Origin: Chlamydomonas sphaeroides | Taxonomy: Eukaryota > Chlorophyta > Chlorophyceae > Chlamydomonadales > Chlamydomonadaceae | NCBI GenBank assembly: GCA_001662425.1 | Contig: BDDC01000380.1 | Location: 2,438-64,265 of the forward strand | Direction of reading: 5' to 3' | Length of the DNA stretch: 61,828 nt | Shown: in pieces, positions 33,701 to 45,700 of the stretch | Position numbering within the stretch: position 1 is the stretch's first letter | How the letters are laid out: every line of letters begins with the position of its first letter | Made by a program: the position numbers and the translations under genes | Notes under the pieces: model-generated | What the model was told of the DNA's origin: nothing | Seen by the model: the letters and a program-made list of their open reading frames with translations, nothing else | The model's database searches: none

Positions 33701-36700
33701 GTGGCTGACACTCTTGAATTGTTTTGTCCCATGTCGCGGCGACAGCCTGCGTAGGCACCCCGCAAGCGCGGTACACCCCCACCGGCGCGGCCGTGCCTGT
33801 TGCAACGGCGACTCGCGTGGCCAGCGCCGCCGCCTGCTGCAGCACCTGCTCGGCCTTCGCGCCATCGTGTGCCTTCTGGACCCACGACGCCAGCACGCAG
33901 CAGTGCCTGCTGTACGACGGCAACGTCACCCTCGCCATCAACCAGGCAAGTCATCGCTCGTGTGTGCATGCCACCGATGCGAGCTATGACCGCACGTCAT
34001 GCATCCATGGCAAGCTGCCGACAGCTGTACGTCATACCTAGCCTGCTTGTCGTATCTACGTATCGTGTGTGGCTGCTGTTCGGGATGCACGGCTATTGCA
34101 CGCAATTGAACAAATAATCTGCTAGCTGCGGCCTTGATTGACGCAGGACATCCGGTGGACGTCGGGCACAGCCTCCGGCGAGCCAGCTCCTGCAGCCCCT
34201 GGTCGCTCCGACGTAGCCAGCGCGCTCGACTGCGCAGCCCTGGAGGAGCAGCTCCACCAAAACGCGACCGGCGCTGCGCCACGCTTCAGGGCCCTTGCGT
34301 GCTCGTCCCGCCTGCCGGTGGTGTGCAGACGTGAGGCCACGCGGGGCAGGCGCCGTCCTGGGGCAGGGGAAATTCTCTGTTAGCGAGCGCCCCTGCGCCG
34401 GAGTTGGACCCTTTCGACGACGTCTGTATGTGGCGACACTGCGCGGCTGTGTGTGCGCATGTGGCAGGTGCCCCCGTACGGGAAGTGGCTTCGCTGCCAG
34501 CGGAGGAACGCACCTCAATTGTGCAGTATCGCGAGCCGCTCGTGACTACCTATGCCAGCATGGGCCAGGTACGAACGGGTAGCGCCAGCAGCACCACAGT
34601 CTTACAGCGCCGCAAGCAAGCAAGGCGTCGACGTGCCCTTGCTTGAATGCCATCTATGGTATGCGAAGATATAACTGTTAGCCATGCTTGCCTTGGGCCC
34701 GCCGCCTGACCCTCAGATTGAGCTGTCCGTGTACGACATCATGCTGGACGCGCTGGCGGCTCAAGACATGTGTCAACTGATAGGTGCGCTATGTGGTTCA
34801 CAGCCTGCGTCCGTACTTGCAATTGCTGGCGTCCGTACTTTCTGGCACAGTACTTGATTGACACAGCCTGAGCGAAGCTGACACCGTGGCTCATAACGGA
34901 CACCGGATGCAGGTGGAACGCTTGTGGAGCCCCTGACGCGAGAGGTGTCTGATGCAATGACGCGAGTAGCCTTCGAGGCGCTCGTGCGCCTCGGCCAGTC
35001 GCAGCTAACCGTACACATTGGGCTCTCGAGCCGAGGTGCGCTGCTGCCGCCTGCACGCGGCCGGTGTGCCACCACATCATTGCTATGTGTGTGCTATACC
35101 TATATATAGGTGCTACTACTTCCCATACGTGGTACTATTCCACGTCAGCGATGTATGCTTGCAATGCGCCATAACTAGCACATCCATCCACCTCCCTACT
35201 AGATCAACTTCCTCCACCTGCGTGCACGCACTCTTCCGTGTGCTGGGTGCAGGGTCTGACGCCACCTGGCGGGCATCCTCTGGCGCCGGGCTCACCGAAA
35301 CCGCATGGGCAGCGGGAGAGCCGGCCAACAGCACATCCGCTGCCGCACAGGAGGCCTGCGCTGTGGCCATGCAGTCGTTCCCGGCCTCAAGCGCCTGGTA
35401 CTCCCGCCCATGCCGCGGATGGTAGGCCTCTGGGCTAGCTGTCGTGCGCAGCAGATGGGTACCGGAAATTCGTACCGGTCGATCCTTTTTGGTCATCCCA
35501 CTGTTCACCGCTTCCTGTGTATGCCGCCACAGGGTCGCACGTCCGCTGTGCCAACGTGCGTCGCTTGTATGACAAGGCACCGGGGGGCTTCGGGGTTACT
35601 GGTTTGCTTGTACCCAATCACCCTCACCTGGCTGCCGTACACCGCAGGCCCCACTTCCGCGTCGCGCTATGGCAAAGAGCTGCGAGGGATCGCTCCCTCG
35701 GCGCAGACTCTGCAGGGCACGGCCCATTTCATGTGCGTTGCCTGGCAGCCCGTGCGCTTCCGCTGTACTTGCGCAGACGATCGCATGACCGTGCCGACAG
35801 CCACGCTTCCATGCTCCAATCCTTTTATGTGCATGCTTGCCCCCTGCTTAGGCTCTTCACCCGCGTGTTTGGCGACTGGCCATCCGCGGAGCAGCTGTGC
35901 CGCGCCCAGGGTGGCGGCCTGGCCTTCTTCGACTCCAAGAGCCAGTGCGTGTTTCCATGACTCTCACTCGCGACCAGCGTCAAGGGAATGCACGATACGG
36001 AACCATGGTACTCACCGCTGTGTCCCTCAGGCTGGTTGAGGTCACGGACATGGTGACTCAGTGGATGCGAGGCAACCCTGGCGCAGCCGAGCTCGGCGTC
36101 TGGATTGGGTGAGGCCGCTGCCGGCAGAACGCCCCGACCGTGCCGCAAATCCCCACCCAACTCATAAACCTGCGCATGCCGCTGATGCCGCCGGCTGCAT
36201 ATGCTGGTGTCGTCCGTCGATTCCACAGACTGCACGACCGCATGATTGAGGACACGTGGCAATGGTCTGAGTATCCCAGCACGGGGAGTGTCCCGTCGGC
36301 TTGGTGGCCATGGGCGCCCACCGCCCGCCAGTCCATGTCCTCAACAGGCAAGCCTCGGCTGTAAAGGCGCCGGTCGGAAGGGGAGGGGGACGACTGGGCA
36401 TGCCCGCCGGCGCCTGACAAGCAGCAATAAGACCGAGGACATGTTCCGAGCAACGACGTCTTCTATCTGTCATTCCCTGTTGCAGTCCTCCCTGTGGCTT
36501 CCACGGGCAACTCGGGCAGCACGTACCCCATGGCCGACTGCCCCGCTGGCACGTATGTGAGCGGCATCCAGGCGCGAACCGACCGGCGCCTGCTAAACGC
36601 CAGCAGCGCCAACGCAACGGACGCCATGGGCATGGTTGGACTGCGGTGCGTGGGCAGGGCTAATACCGCATGTCGCACGCAGCGGCGACTGCGGGTTGCT

Positions 36701-39700
36701 TGTGACGAATGAAGTGGCGTCCGCAACCATGCGCACGCCTTGATGCGCGTTTCCGTCGTTATGCATGGCCGCGCATTGTAGGATGCAGTGCAGCAACTCT
36801 CTCAGCAGCGGCGCCGCTGTCATACAGTCAGGAGATGTCGCGGAGCCCCCGGCGACATTGGCGGGCGTGGTCTGGGGCTCTACGGTGCTATGCAACGCGA
36901 GTAATGCCAGTGATTACGCCGTCGGTGAGGCACCTCAGTCTTCAATTTATAGCCTACGCAAGCCTGCCCACTAAAGCTTCGGCTCGGCGGGCCGAGCGCA
37001 CCCGCACGCTCGCTGCTGATGGCCAGCTCGGTCAGGCTGGCGTGCACCTCATCAACACCTGACTTGATCGTGCCCGCCTGGTCGACTATTCTGTGCAGGC
37101 ATCGCCCTTCAGTCCGTCGCCGCCCGTGACTACCAAACAACGGAAACTGTGCGTCATCATAGATGCTGTACAGATGTTGTCCAAGCCCCGAAGCACTTGA
37201 CACACATGCATGCCGAGTCCTCCTGTCCCCCCGCAAATGTTTACTGCGTCGTTCGTTGTGCGTGGGCATGCAGTACACGGAATGCCAGAAGATTATGCCG
37301 CCGATCTGCTCACAGAAGACCCGGCAGATCTTGGTAAGCAAAGGAGCTGTCAAGCTGTGTGCGTACACACCGCTTGGATTGCGGAACACATGCAACCGAC
37401 TCTCCTCCGTACATGACCTCCCGCCCCCATCAGATGTACCGCGACGACGTTGCAGTGACCAGCGCTCGTTTGCACTGCTTGTCTGGTCGGGTAGTCGAGC
37501 TTGCGAACCCGGGCTTCACAGCCGGCGGCAACGCCACCTGGAACCCAGCGACCATGTGCGATGCTGGCCACTATGTATGCGGGTTTTATGTCAAGGCCCA
37601 GCCTTTCAATGCCACAACCACTGCCGGCCTAGCGAATTCCTCGACGTCCGACAACACCGGCATCAACGCGCTGCATGTCAAGTGCTGCCGAGGTTAGACG
37701 ATGGGTGGAAGGAACGTGCTGCATTTATGCCGGGTCTTGCTTGTCATGGCGTAACTGATTGGCGCTGCTGTATGATTTTGCGTTTGCAGTCGGGGACAAC
37801 TCAAAGGATTGTGGCGAGGCCAGGTTCTCCATCCAAAGTGGGAGGTGAGGACGGCAGGCGTACGTGCCGGGCTTCACAACGCACCTGGCTCAGCCCAACC
37901 CTGATTGGTATGTGCGTAAGCCACTGCGTATCTCTGTCCCTCCCGATTGTACGAGCTACAGCACCACCGGACAGGCGCTGTGGTACGACCAAGAGGTTGG
38001 TATGCGGTGGCGTATGCCGCGCTTCCTACTTTTCACAATCATTGATGCCGCACCGAGGACGAACACCGACAATGACTGAACGTGCCATTTTGTGCGCGTC
38101 GTTGCAACACTAACCCACAGTGCACGACAACACGCTCGCAAGTCAGCGGCAACTTTGCGCTGTGCCGCCGCGATGTACAGCCAACGTCTTCGGCCCAGAG
38201 GGTAGCTGTGGTGCTGCCGGGGTCCGTACGTTCCCGCGGCTCCTCCCGGGCGTCTGCGCTGCCCACATTCGACACACCTCTCCACCCGAGCGTGGTGCGG
38301 CCCGTACAGCCGGTGGCTTCGGAGCGCGTGATGGCCACCGCGGCGCAGGGTGCTCGTGTGGACGAGTTCCTTCTGTTCGAGGTGCCAATGCAGTGGCCCC
38401 TCGCGAGGAGCTGGTGTGAGGTGAGTAAGACGCTCGCTCCGTGCATCACACGCACACAGCATAGCGCGGCTGCTGCAATCTGAGCCCAACTGCGCGCATG
38501 CGTGTCATGTAGCTGCTGCTGCATGTCGACCTGGCTAACCCGTGCTGTGTTGCTGGGTTCGTGCAGGCGCACTCTGCGCAGCTCGCCTCCCTGGATGGCG
38601 ACGCGCACGTCGAGACTGTGGCAGCAATGATGGGGCGCTGGCTGCGCGGCCGTGTTCCGGCCAACGTTACCAGCGCCAGCCCTGCCTCATTCTCTGTTTG
38701 GTGAGCGAGGCCGTCGGCATGCCGTGTCATCCGAGGCTCCTCAGATTGATCCGTAAGTTGCAAGCTGCTGCTGACGCGCCACTCGCCCATACTGTGGTTG
38801 GTGGGCGCAAAACAGGTTCGGAGCCTACCATGGTGGGAGCATTTCAGGTGTGTACATCGCTCGCAGCGCCGCGGCGCAGTCAGGCAAAGGATGAAGTGGG
38901 CCATTGTAACCCCTAGCTGCTGCACGTGCTGTCGCCGCATCCGCCTACCCCGTCCTTTTCAGCCACCGCTAGCTCTTGGCGGTACACCAACGGCGAAGCG
39001 GTCAGCTTTGCGGCCTGGGGCATGTCGGCTAAGAATCCCGCAAGGGCGTCGTGCGGCGTGCTGAAATTCACGTCAAGCCGAGCCGGCAGCGTGCAGAGTG
39101 CTCCCAGGTGCGTTGATAGGGTTGTGAGATCATGCAAATTGCATGCAGCAGCGGTCTATCTCACACGCCATGCTGGTCGTTGCCGCTGCAGCTGGGGAGC
39201 AGCGCTTTGTGATCAGCACTTCATGGTGAGAGCCTTCCAGCACTCTGCAATTGGGAGCGCAACCCATGCGGCCGCGGCTGTGGCTGCAGCTATCCTTCAA
39301 CTGTTTACTGCCTGAAGCGTTGAGAAAAAACGGCATGCTTGCCATCCGCAGACGCTCTGTCGGCGGCCTCTCAGCCGCCGTCCGGCTCCCGTGGCGGGCA
39401 CCATGCCGGCCGCGACAGTGACCCTCCAAAGCGCCCGCTTCACACTGACGCATCAGGAAGTGACGTGGCTGGAGGCGCGCCAGCTTTGCAGCCGCAAGGT
39501 GGGACGACCTTCCCTTCTTTATTTGGAGCGCAGCGGGAGAGGAGCGTGCCCCGGGTGTTTCCCACGTACCTACTGTGACCTGCTGCACGCCTGACGTATG
39601 TGTGCCCCAGGGCGATACCTTGGCCAGCATTCGCACACCAGCTGAGGCCCAAGCCGTCCTCGCAATGCTCAGGGAGTGGGCCGCTGGCCGACGTGTGTCA

Positions 39701-42700
39701 GGCGTCACGAAGCTGTGGCTGGGCAGCCGATACATTCCCGGAGTGTCCAGCGATCAAGATATGCCCGGAGGATGGGTTTGGCTAGACCGCACGCCCGTGG
39801 AGGAACTGCGCAGCAACGTCACGCTCGGTGTGACAGGCAGCGAGGCCTGCCTGCAGTGGTCCGTCACAGTATCAGAAGACGCGGAGCTCGACGCGTGGGA
39901 GGCCGCTGAGTGCAGCCAGGTCGCGCTCCCCCTCTGCCGCTCAGGTCAGTCGCTCAAGCTGGCAGAGCCTGACAACACGTCAACCAAGCCCGTGCGTGCG
40001 TATATGCGTACAGTCCAAATGACGCCTGCTGCCTGCTTGGATTCCTGCCTGTGCCTTGCAGAACTGTACCCTGTCGTCTGCAACGAAGCCAAGAAAGCAG
40101 CAGCCCGTGAAGCTGTCGTCGGCGGATCCCTCTATTGCCCGCCAGGTGCGTGCGCAGCCTCCAGGACGATGAGTAGACACGCCTCCTCGCTCACATTGAC
40201 GAGGCGCGCAAGAGCATGAGTGTGCGCGCGTATCCGCCCCTGCAGGCACTGTGCTCACGGGCATCAAGGGCATCTTTCCAACTAGCAGTGCGGGGCCTGC
40301 GCCCGCCCCACTGTCTTATGCTGGCATCTGCGGCAACCCGCGCGCACCCGCAGCAATCAGGCGAAGCGGTGAGTCATCGCTTCGCGCGACCCTGGTCGTC
40401 GGTGTTTCGTGGTGCTGCTTTACTGATCTCGCTCACGGCTCCAGCAATTACCTCCCATCCCCGCCATGCCGCATACCAGAGAGGGCGTCGAGGCCAACCT
40501 GCCGCCGCGAGTGGTCCATGCCTCGCGTGGAGAGCACGCAGCTTCGGCGGATGACCGGTGTCCTAGCCGAGCGTGTCGACATGTGCATAGACGCCTGCCG
40601 CCTTACCACAGCCCGCATCAGCGCGCTGTACAGCTCTCCGTTCCTCGCGGTGCTTTACAAGCCCGTGCCACCTGCCAAACCAGACGTGAACGCCACTAGC
40701 ATCTGCCGATGTGCGCGTGCCCTGGTTGGGCACCAGCTCAGGTGATGAGGCCCGATCGTCGGTGATGAGAAATAACAGCCGCACCTGCTACATGGGCACC
40801 CTAACACCCGGATCGGAGACGCACTACGTTGGGGAGTATAGTAGTCTCTCGTGCACGCTCTTACTGTACGCATACCTGCCCCCTGCCTATGCCACACGCC
40901 ATGACGCAGTACGGATGCCGTTCGTGCTTTTGAGGCTCAGCAGGGGCTGAGCAGCTTCATCACACTCAGCTTTGGCCGGGACCCCAACATAGAAGCACTA
41001 TGCGCGGTGTCTCGAGGCCGCCTGCAGTCGGCGTCACTCATCAGGCGGACAGATTTCAACCTAGGTGGGCCTGGGCAGGGCTGGGGCTGGCCCCCCAAGC
41101 AGGCAGCGGAAATCAAGTTGTTAAGCACGTATGCCGCAAACACTCTGCTCCGGCGATGCCGTGCAGACTTGCCCGACCTGGGCTGGAGCCCCGTCATGAC
41201 GTCCCTCGTGCGTGACAGCAAATACCGCATCTTCACGAAGCCCACCGACTGGAACGGAGCACAGGTACGGGTCAAGCCCTGCCCCTCAAATTAATCAGGG
41301 CCACCGGATGCCATATGCCTTGCTGATGACCTGCATGCGCACACCCCCGCTTCGTCTCCTCAGCGCCTGTGCACGCTGCACGGCGGCCACCTGGCGGTGC
41401 TGGAGGACAGCCAGGACGTGGCGGACCTGGTCAAACTTCTGCAGGCCAACGGAGGGCGCCTGCTGCCGCCAGGGACCAGCATCTGGGTGGGCCTCTACCT
41501 GGCGCAGACGCCGACGTACAGGTGCCCACAGATGGCTGAGTTTGCATACCGGTGCTGTCCTACTTCTTGTGCTGAGAGATGACCCCGAAGCCGGCCCTTA
41601 ACCTCGTAAAACGGTCAACAGGTGGGTTGACGGCACGGCCCTGGCCTACGGAATTGCCGTGGAGGAGGAGTGGGACTGGGCGCCCGGCAACTGCGGCACG
41701 CTAAGTTTGAGTGGTAACAGTGTCACCCTCAACGGCTCGGTAGTGGCCCGCGGCTGCGACAACGAGTTTGCCTTTATCTGCGAGACCAGCACCATCGTCG
41801 ACGACAGTCTCGTGGGTAAGTCACCATTTGTTGAGTTGTGCAGCGAGCATTGGGCACTTTGGGCTTCTGTCGTGCATATGGTGTATCGCCCACCACTGCT
41901 GGACGTCTTCTCGTGTTGTGTTGCGGCTGGAGCTTGTTTCGAGTGAGGAGGCACATGAGCACGTTGCTGCGACATGCCCTGGCTGCCGCCGTCACCCTCC
42001 AACTGCCGTCATCGCAGACATCCCTCCCGGCCGCCTGAGTCCGTGTGCTGCCTTGCTTGACACCTGCCATCTGCCATGCCACCTCCCTTGCATGCAACTG
42101 CCCGTCGCAGACATCACTTCCGGTCAGGCCCGCCCCGTGCCCGTGCTTGAGGCTGGTCTCGGCGATTGGTCCGTGACCCTATACACCGCACACCTCACAT
42201 CCTGGCACGACGCTCTGCGCGTGTGCCGCTACACGGTATGCCCACAAAGTGGTGGAGATAGAAGTGCACGGGCCGAGCAAGGGCTCCACTTGAAGGGCTC
42301 TACTCCCACTGCTGGCAGCACCATTGCATTCATTTGCACGGTGCCCTTGCAGGGCCGCGAGCTGGTGTGGCTCTTCAACAGCGCCGAGCAGACGTGGCTA
42401 TCAAGCTGGATGAGCTCGCTCAACGCAACTGTCTCGGGCGTGTGGACCGCGTTGTCCCAGGACGCTGGCGGCCGCATGGCTTGGCGTGGCCTTTCGGCAA
42501 GTGCACGTTATGCTGCGGCTGGATGGGTCGCTCGGGGGTGCTTGTAGATTAGGGAGCGAGAGTTAGATGAGACATAATAATATGTCAGCAGCGGATTTTG
42601 ATTGCCCAATGTCGGATCAAAGGGGCGTGGCGTGGAGTCCATCGATTTCCGTTCTTGACGCAGAATTCGCCGAGCTTGGAGCTGTCCACGTGGCAGCTGC

Positions 42701-45700
42701 CACGCGGCCTTGACGTGAATGGCATCGCCGACGCTGGCTTATGCGGGGCGCTGCTGCTGCAGCCGGGCTTGCCCAGGCGCTACGAGTTTGGCGTCGTAGA
42801 CTGCAGGCTGCCCATGGCCTTTGCCTGCAAGGCTGGCAAGCCCTGGAACAGCCGGCTGCCGGTTGGCAGCTTTGCGACTCTGCCGCCGTTTCCACCACCG
42901 TCACCACCAACGCCCTCTCCTTTGCTGGAACCGGCAGCCACACTCGACATGCCGCTGCGCGGTATTGTGTACCGCTACTTCTACACATCGGCTACCAACC
43001 GGTCTGCGGTAGGTGGCTGCTTGCTGCAATATGTGCATTTGCAACATACGTGAGGTTACACGCGCCCCAGCACATGTCTTGAGGGCAGCCGAGAGCAGGG
43101 CAGCACAATCGACATGCGCGTGTGCTGCTACGTGTGCAGGCTCGAGCTGCCTGCGAGCGGATTGGAGGGCGCCTCGCAGAGTTTGGCCTGGCAAGTTATG
43201 CTGGGTTGTGATGTTGTCTATCTGTAACCGGCAAGCGAGCTGCGCTGGTGTTGCTGAGGCCAATCCCCGGTTGCTTGTCTGCCCTGCTTGCCTGCCAGGC
43301 GGACGATTTTCATTATGTATCCAACCAGATCCGTAGCTTTTGGACCGGCAGGACGTCCCGCACCATGGTAGCCTGGTGGTTTGGCCTGACCCGAGGTCGG
43401 TGCACTTACATAACGGCTGGCTGCTGGCTGGCATCTGTATGTCTAACGTGTTGCTGTCCCACACACTTGATTGCATAGCGGCGACGGATCCCATTGGAAC
43501 ATGGCGCTACGACTCCGGCAGCACGCCGTGGCCGTACCTGTGGGGTAGGCGCACGCTCACTTGCAGACAGGCAGCCTGACATGTGTGTTCGGGATCAAAC
43601 GTGTTGCCGCCTGGCACTGCAGACAACGACGAGCCCAACAATTATGGTGGCAGCGAGTTTTGCTTGGAAGCAAGAACCTATATGGTACGTGATATGCATG
43701 GGTCCGTCCCTATCTGACGAATATCGCCGTTTGTGGTGTGTTTGTCAACGGACCCAACACGGTGCCTGATATCGGTCACCGTTTACCCCACATCCCTTCC
43801 ATTCATAGACGGGTGATAAGCGCAACGTATGGAACGACTTAGACTGCGTGAGTGTGGATGGCAGTGTGTGCTGGTCTGCACCTGTGATGAGTGTTGTGGG
43901 GGGTCCGACCATGTGTCAATTCCTGCGCTGGCCCCTTGCTTGGAGGCGTGCAGACAAGGGGTCTGAGCGACTACGTCTGCATGGTCGCCCCCGCACCGGA
44001 GCCGCTGATGGCCCCCAATCAGGGTGTGACTTTACCGCAACAAGTCGAGCTCCAGCCTAGCTAGCCGTAGTCCGCCCACATCCAATACCTGCCTCCCCCG
44101 CCTGCCGATGTACACCCGGCACAGACATGCAAAACCTCGAATTTCAATTCACAGTGTTGGGCGTGCAGTATGTCATGTGAGTACTGCGCGTGCGCTGCTA
44201 GCTGGAGGGATGCTACGAACGAACGGTCTAGTGCGGGCGCGACTGGGATGGCGCGTGTGAGCCCTGACTGTCTACCCGACCCATGCAAAGCAAGTGTTGA
44301 ACGAAACGCGCTGCAATTACTTCCAGGTATGGCAACATGTTGACCTCACTCCAAGCGCGGCAGTGGTGTCGCGCCAATGGCCAGGCAAGTCGCTTGTGGA
44401 GCTTCATCAAGAGCACTGGCACTGTGCACCCCAAAGAGCCAGCATGTGGACACAATCGCATGCCTGTCATCGTCCGCAGGTCTTGGCCGACTTTCAGGAC
44501 CAGAATGAGTACGAGCGTGTAATAAGGTCAGCTCGCCTCATGTCGATCGAGCGAGCTAGCATGCCACACGCACAGATAGGAGCAGCCGTAGCCTAGTCAT
44601 CCAGCCTGAGGCAATCATCCCACACCATCCCATGCGCAGGGGCCTCAACGACTGGGTGTGGTCGCGTGCTACATGGACGGAGGACACACTGCATATCTGG
44701 TACGCACAACTCTACTACCATCGTGACATGTGTATGTGATCAAGAACCTTGCGTGCTGCGGGATTCACGAAATGGGTCAAGTCTCCATCCTGCGATGCCC
44801 ACCACTCTGCAGGACGGGCTATCGCTGGGTCGATGGCACTTACGTGACAGCCAACGACATGCCCGCGGCCTCTGGGGGCTACTTCATGCCAGTGTCAGCC
44901 AACGGGACAGCCAACGCCAGCTGCATAGCCATGCGCCTGGATCTCAAGTCTCAGGGCTACGCCCTTGAAGCGCAGGGCTGCAGCTCAACCCGAAGGCCGC
45001 TATGCCGGGCTGACCGCTCGGGCGCAGAGGTGGAGTTTGAGACCGGTAAGCAATGTGATTGGCGTTGCGAGTCAGCTTTGTCGTGCCAAAAATGCGTGCC
45101 CCTTTCCCCACTACTTCAACATTATACTGGGGCTCCCTTACTTCAGACCCCAACGGGCGTGGACGGTAGGCTGACGCTAGTAGCTAGGGCTGGCTCCGCC
45201 CACTGTGTTCACCCAGCCACGCTCGGTCCGATCATCTCTTTCGTAGGTTCTTTGCATACTACTCCAAGGGCCTCACCTGGGGACGTGGGCGCGACGTGTG
45301 CCAGTCCATGAACGCTGGCGACTTGGCGGTCTTTAGGTCAGCCACGGAGTGGAACTCTGTGGCCGTATGGCTCAGAAATCGATTTTGGAACAGGTGGGAC
45401 ATGCATGATGGCTGCAGGGTAGGGCGTCCGTTGGCGAGTCAAGCTGCATGCCAATTGACGCGTATGTGATGCACCTGGAGCGAGCTCTCCGCGCTTTGCT
45501 TCCCCTGCCTATAGGATGGTGAGCCAGCTTGGTACGGCAGCATACAACAGCGCAAGAGACGAATGGACGGCCGAGATCTTCTTTGGAGCCACGCAGCTAT
45601 TCAGCACCTGGTGGTCTTTCATAAGCGACCCGACCACGTCCATCAACAATGACCCCGCCTGGGCAAGTGGGCAGCCCGTCTTTTCCAGCATTGCTGACTG

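Noticed and set aside
37894..37907. 14-base exon CCCAACCCTGATTG between CAG and GTATGT
   Set aside because: Including it breaks phase into 37962. Skipping it gives a clean join from 37844 to 37962.
42540..42548. Stop codon after GWVARGCL as the end of a gene
   Set aside because: A GC-AG intron at 42497 removes it and restores the CTLD reading. The same applies to the stop at 30645.
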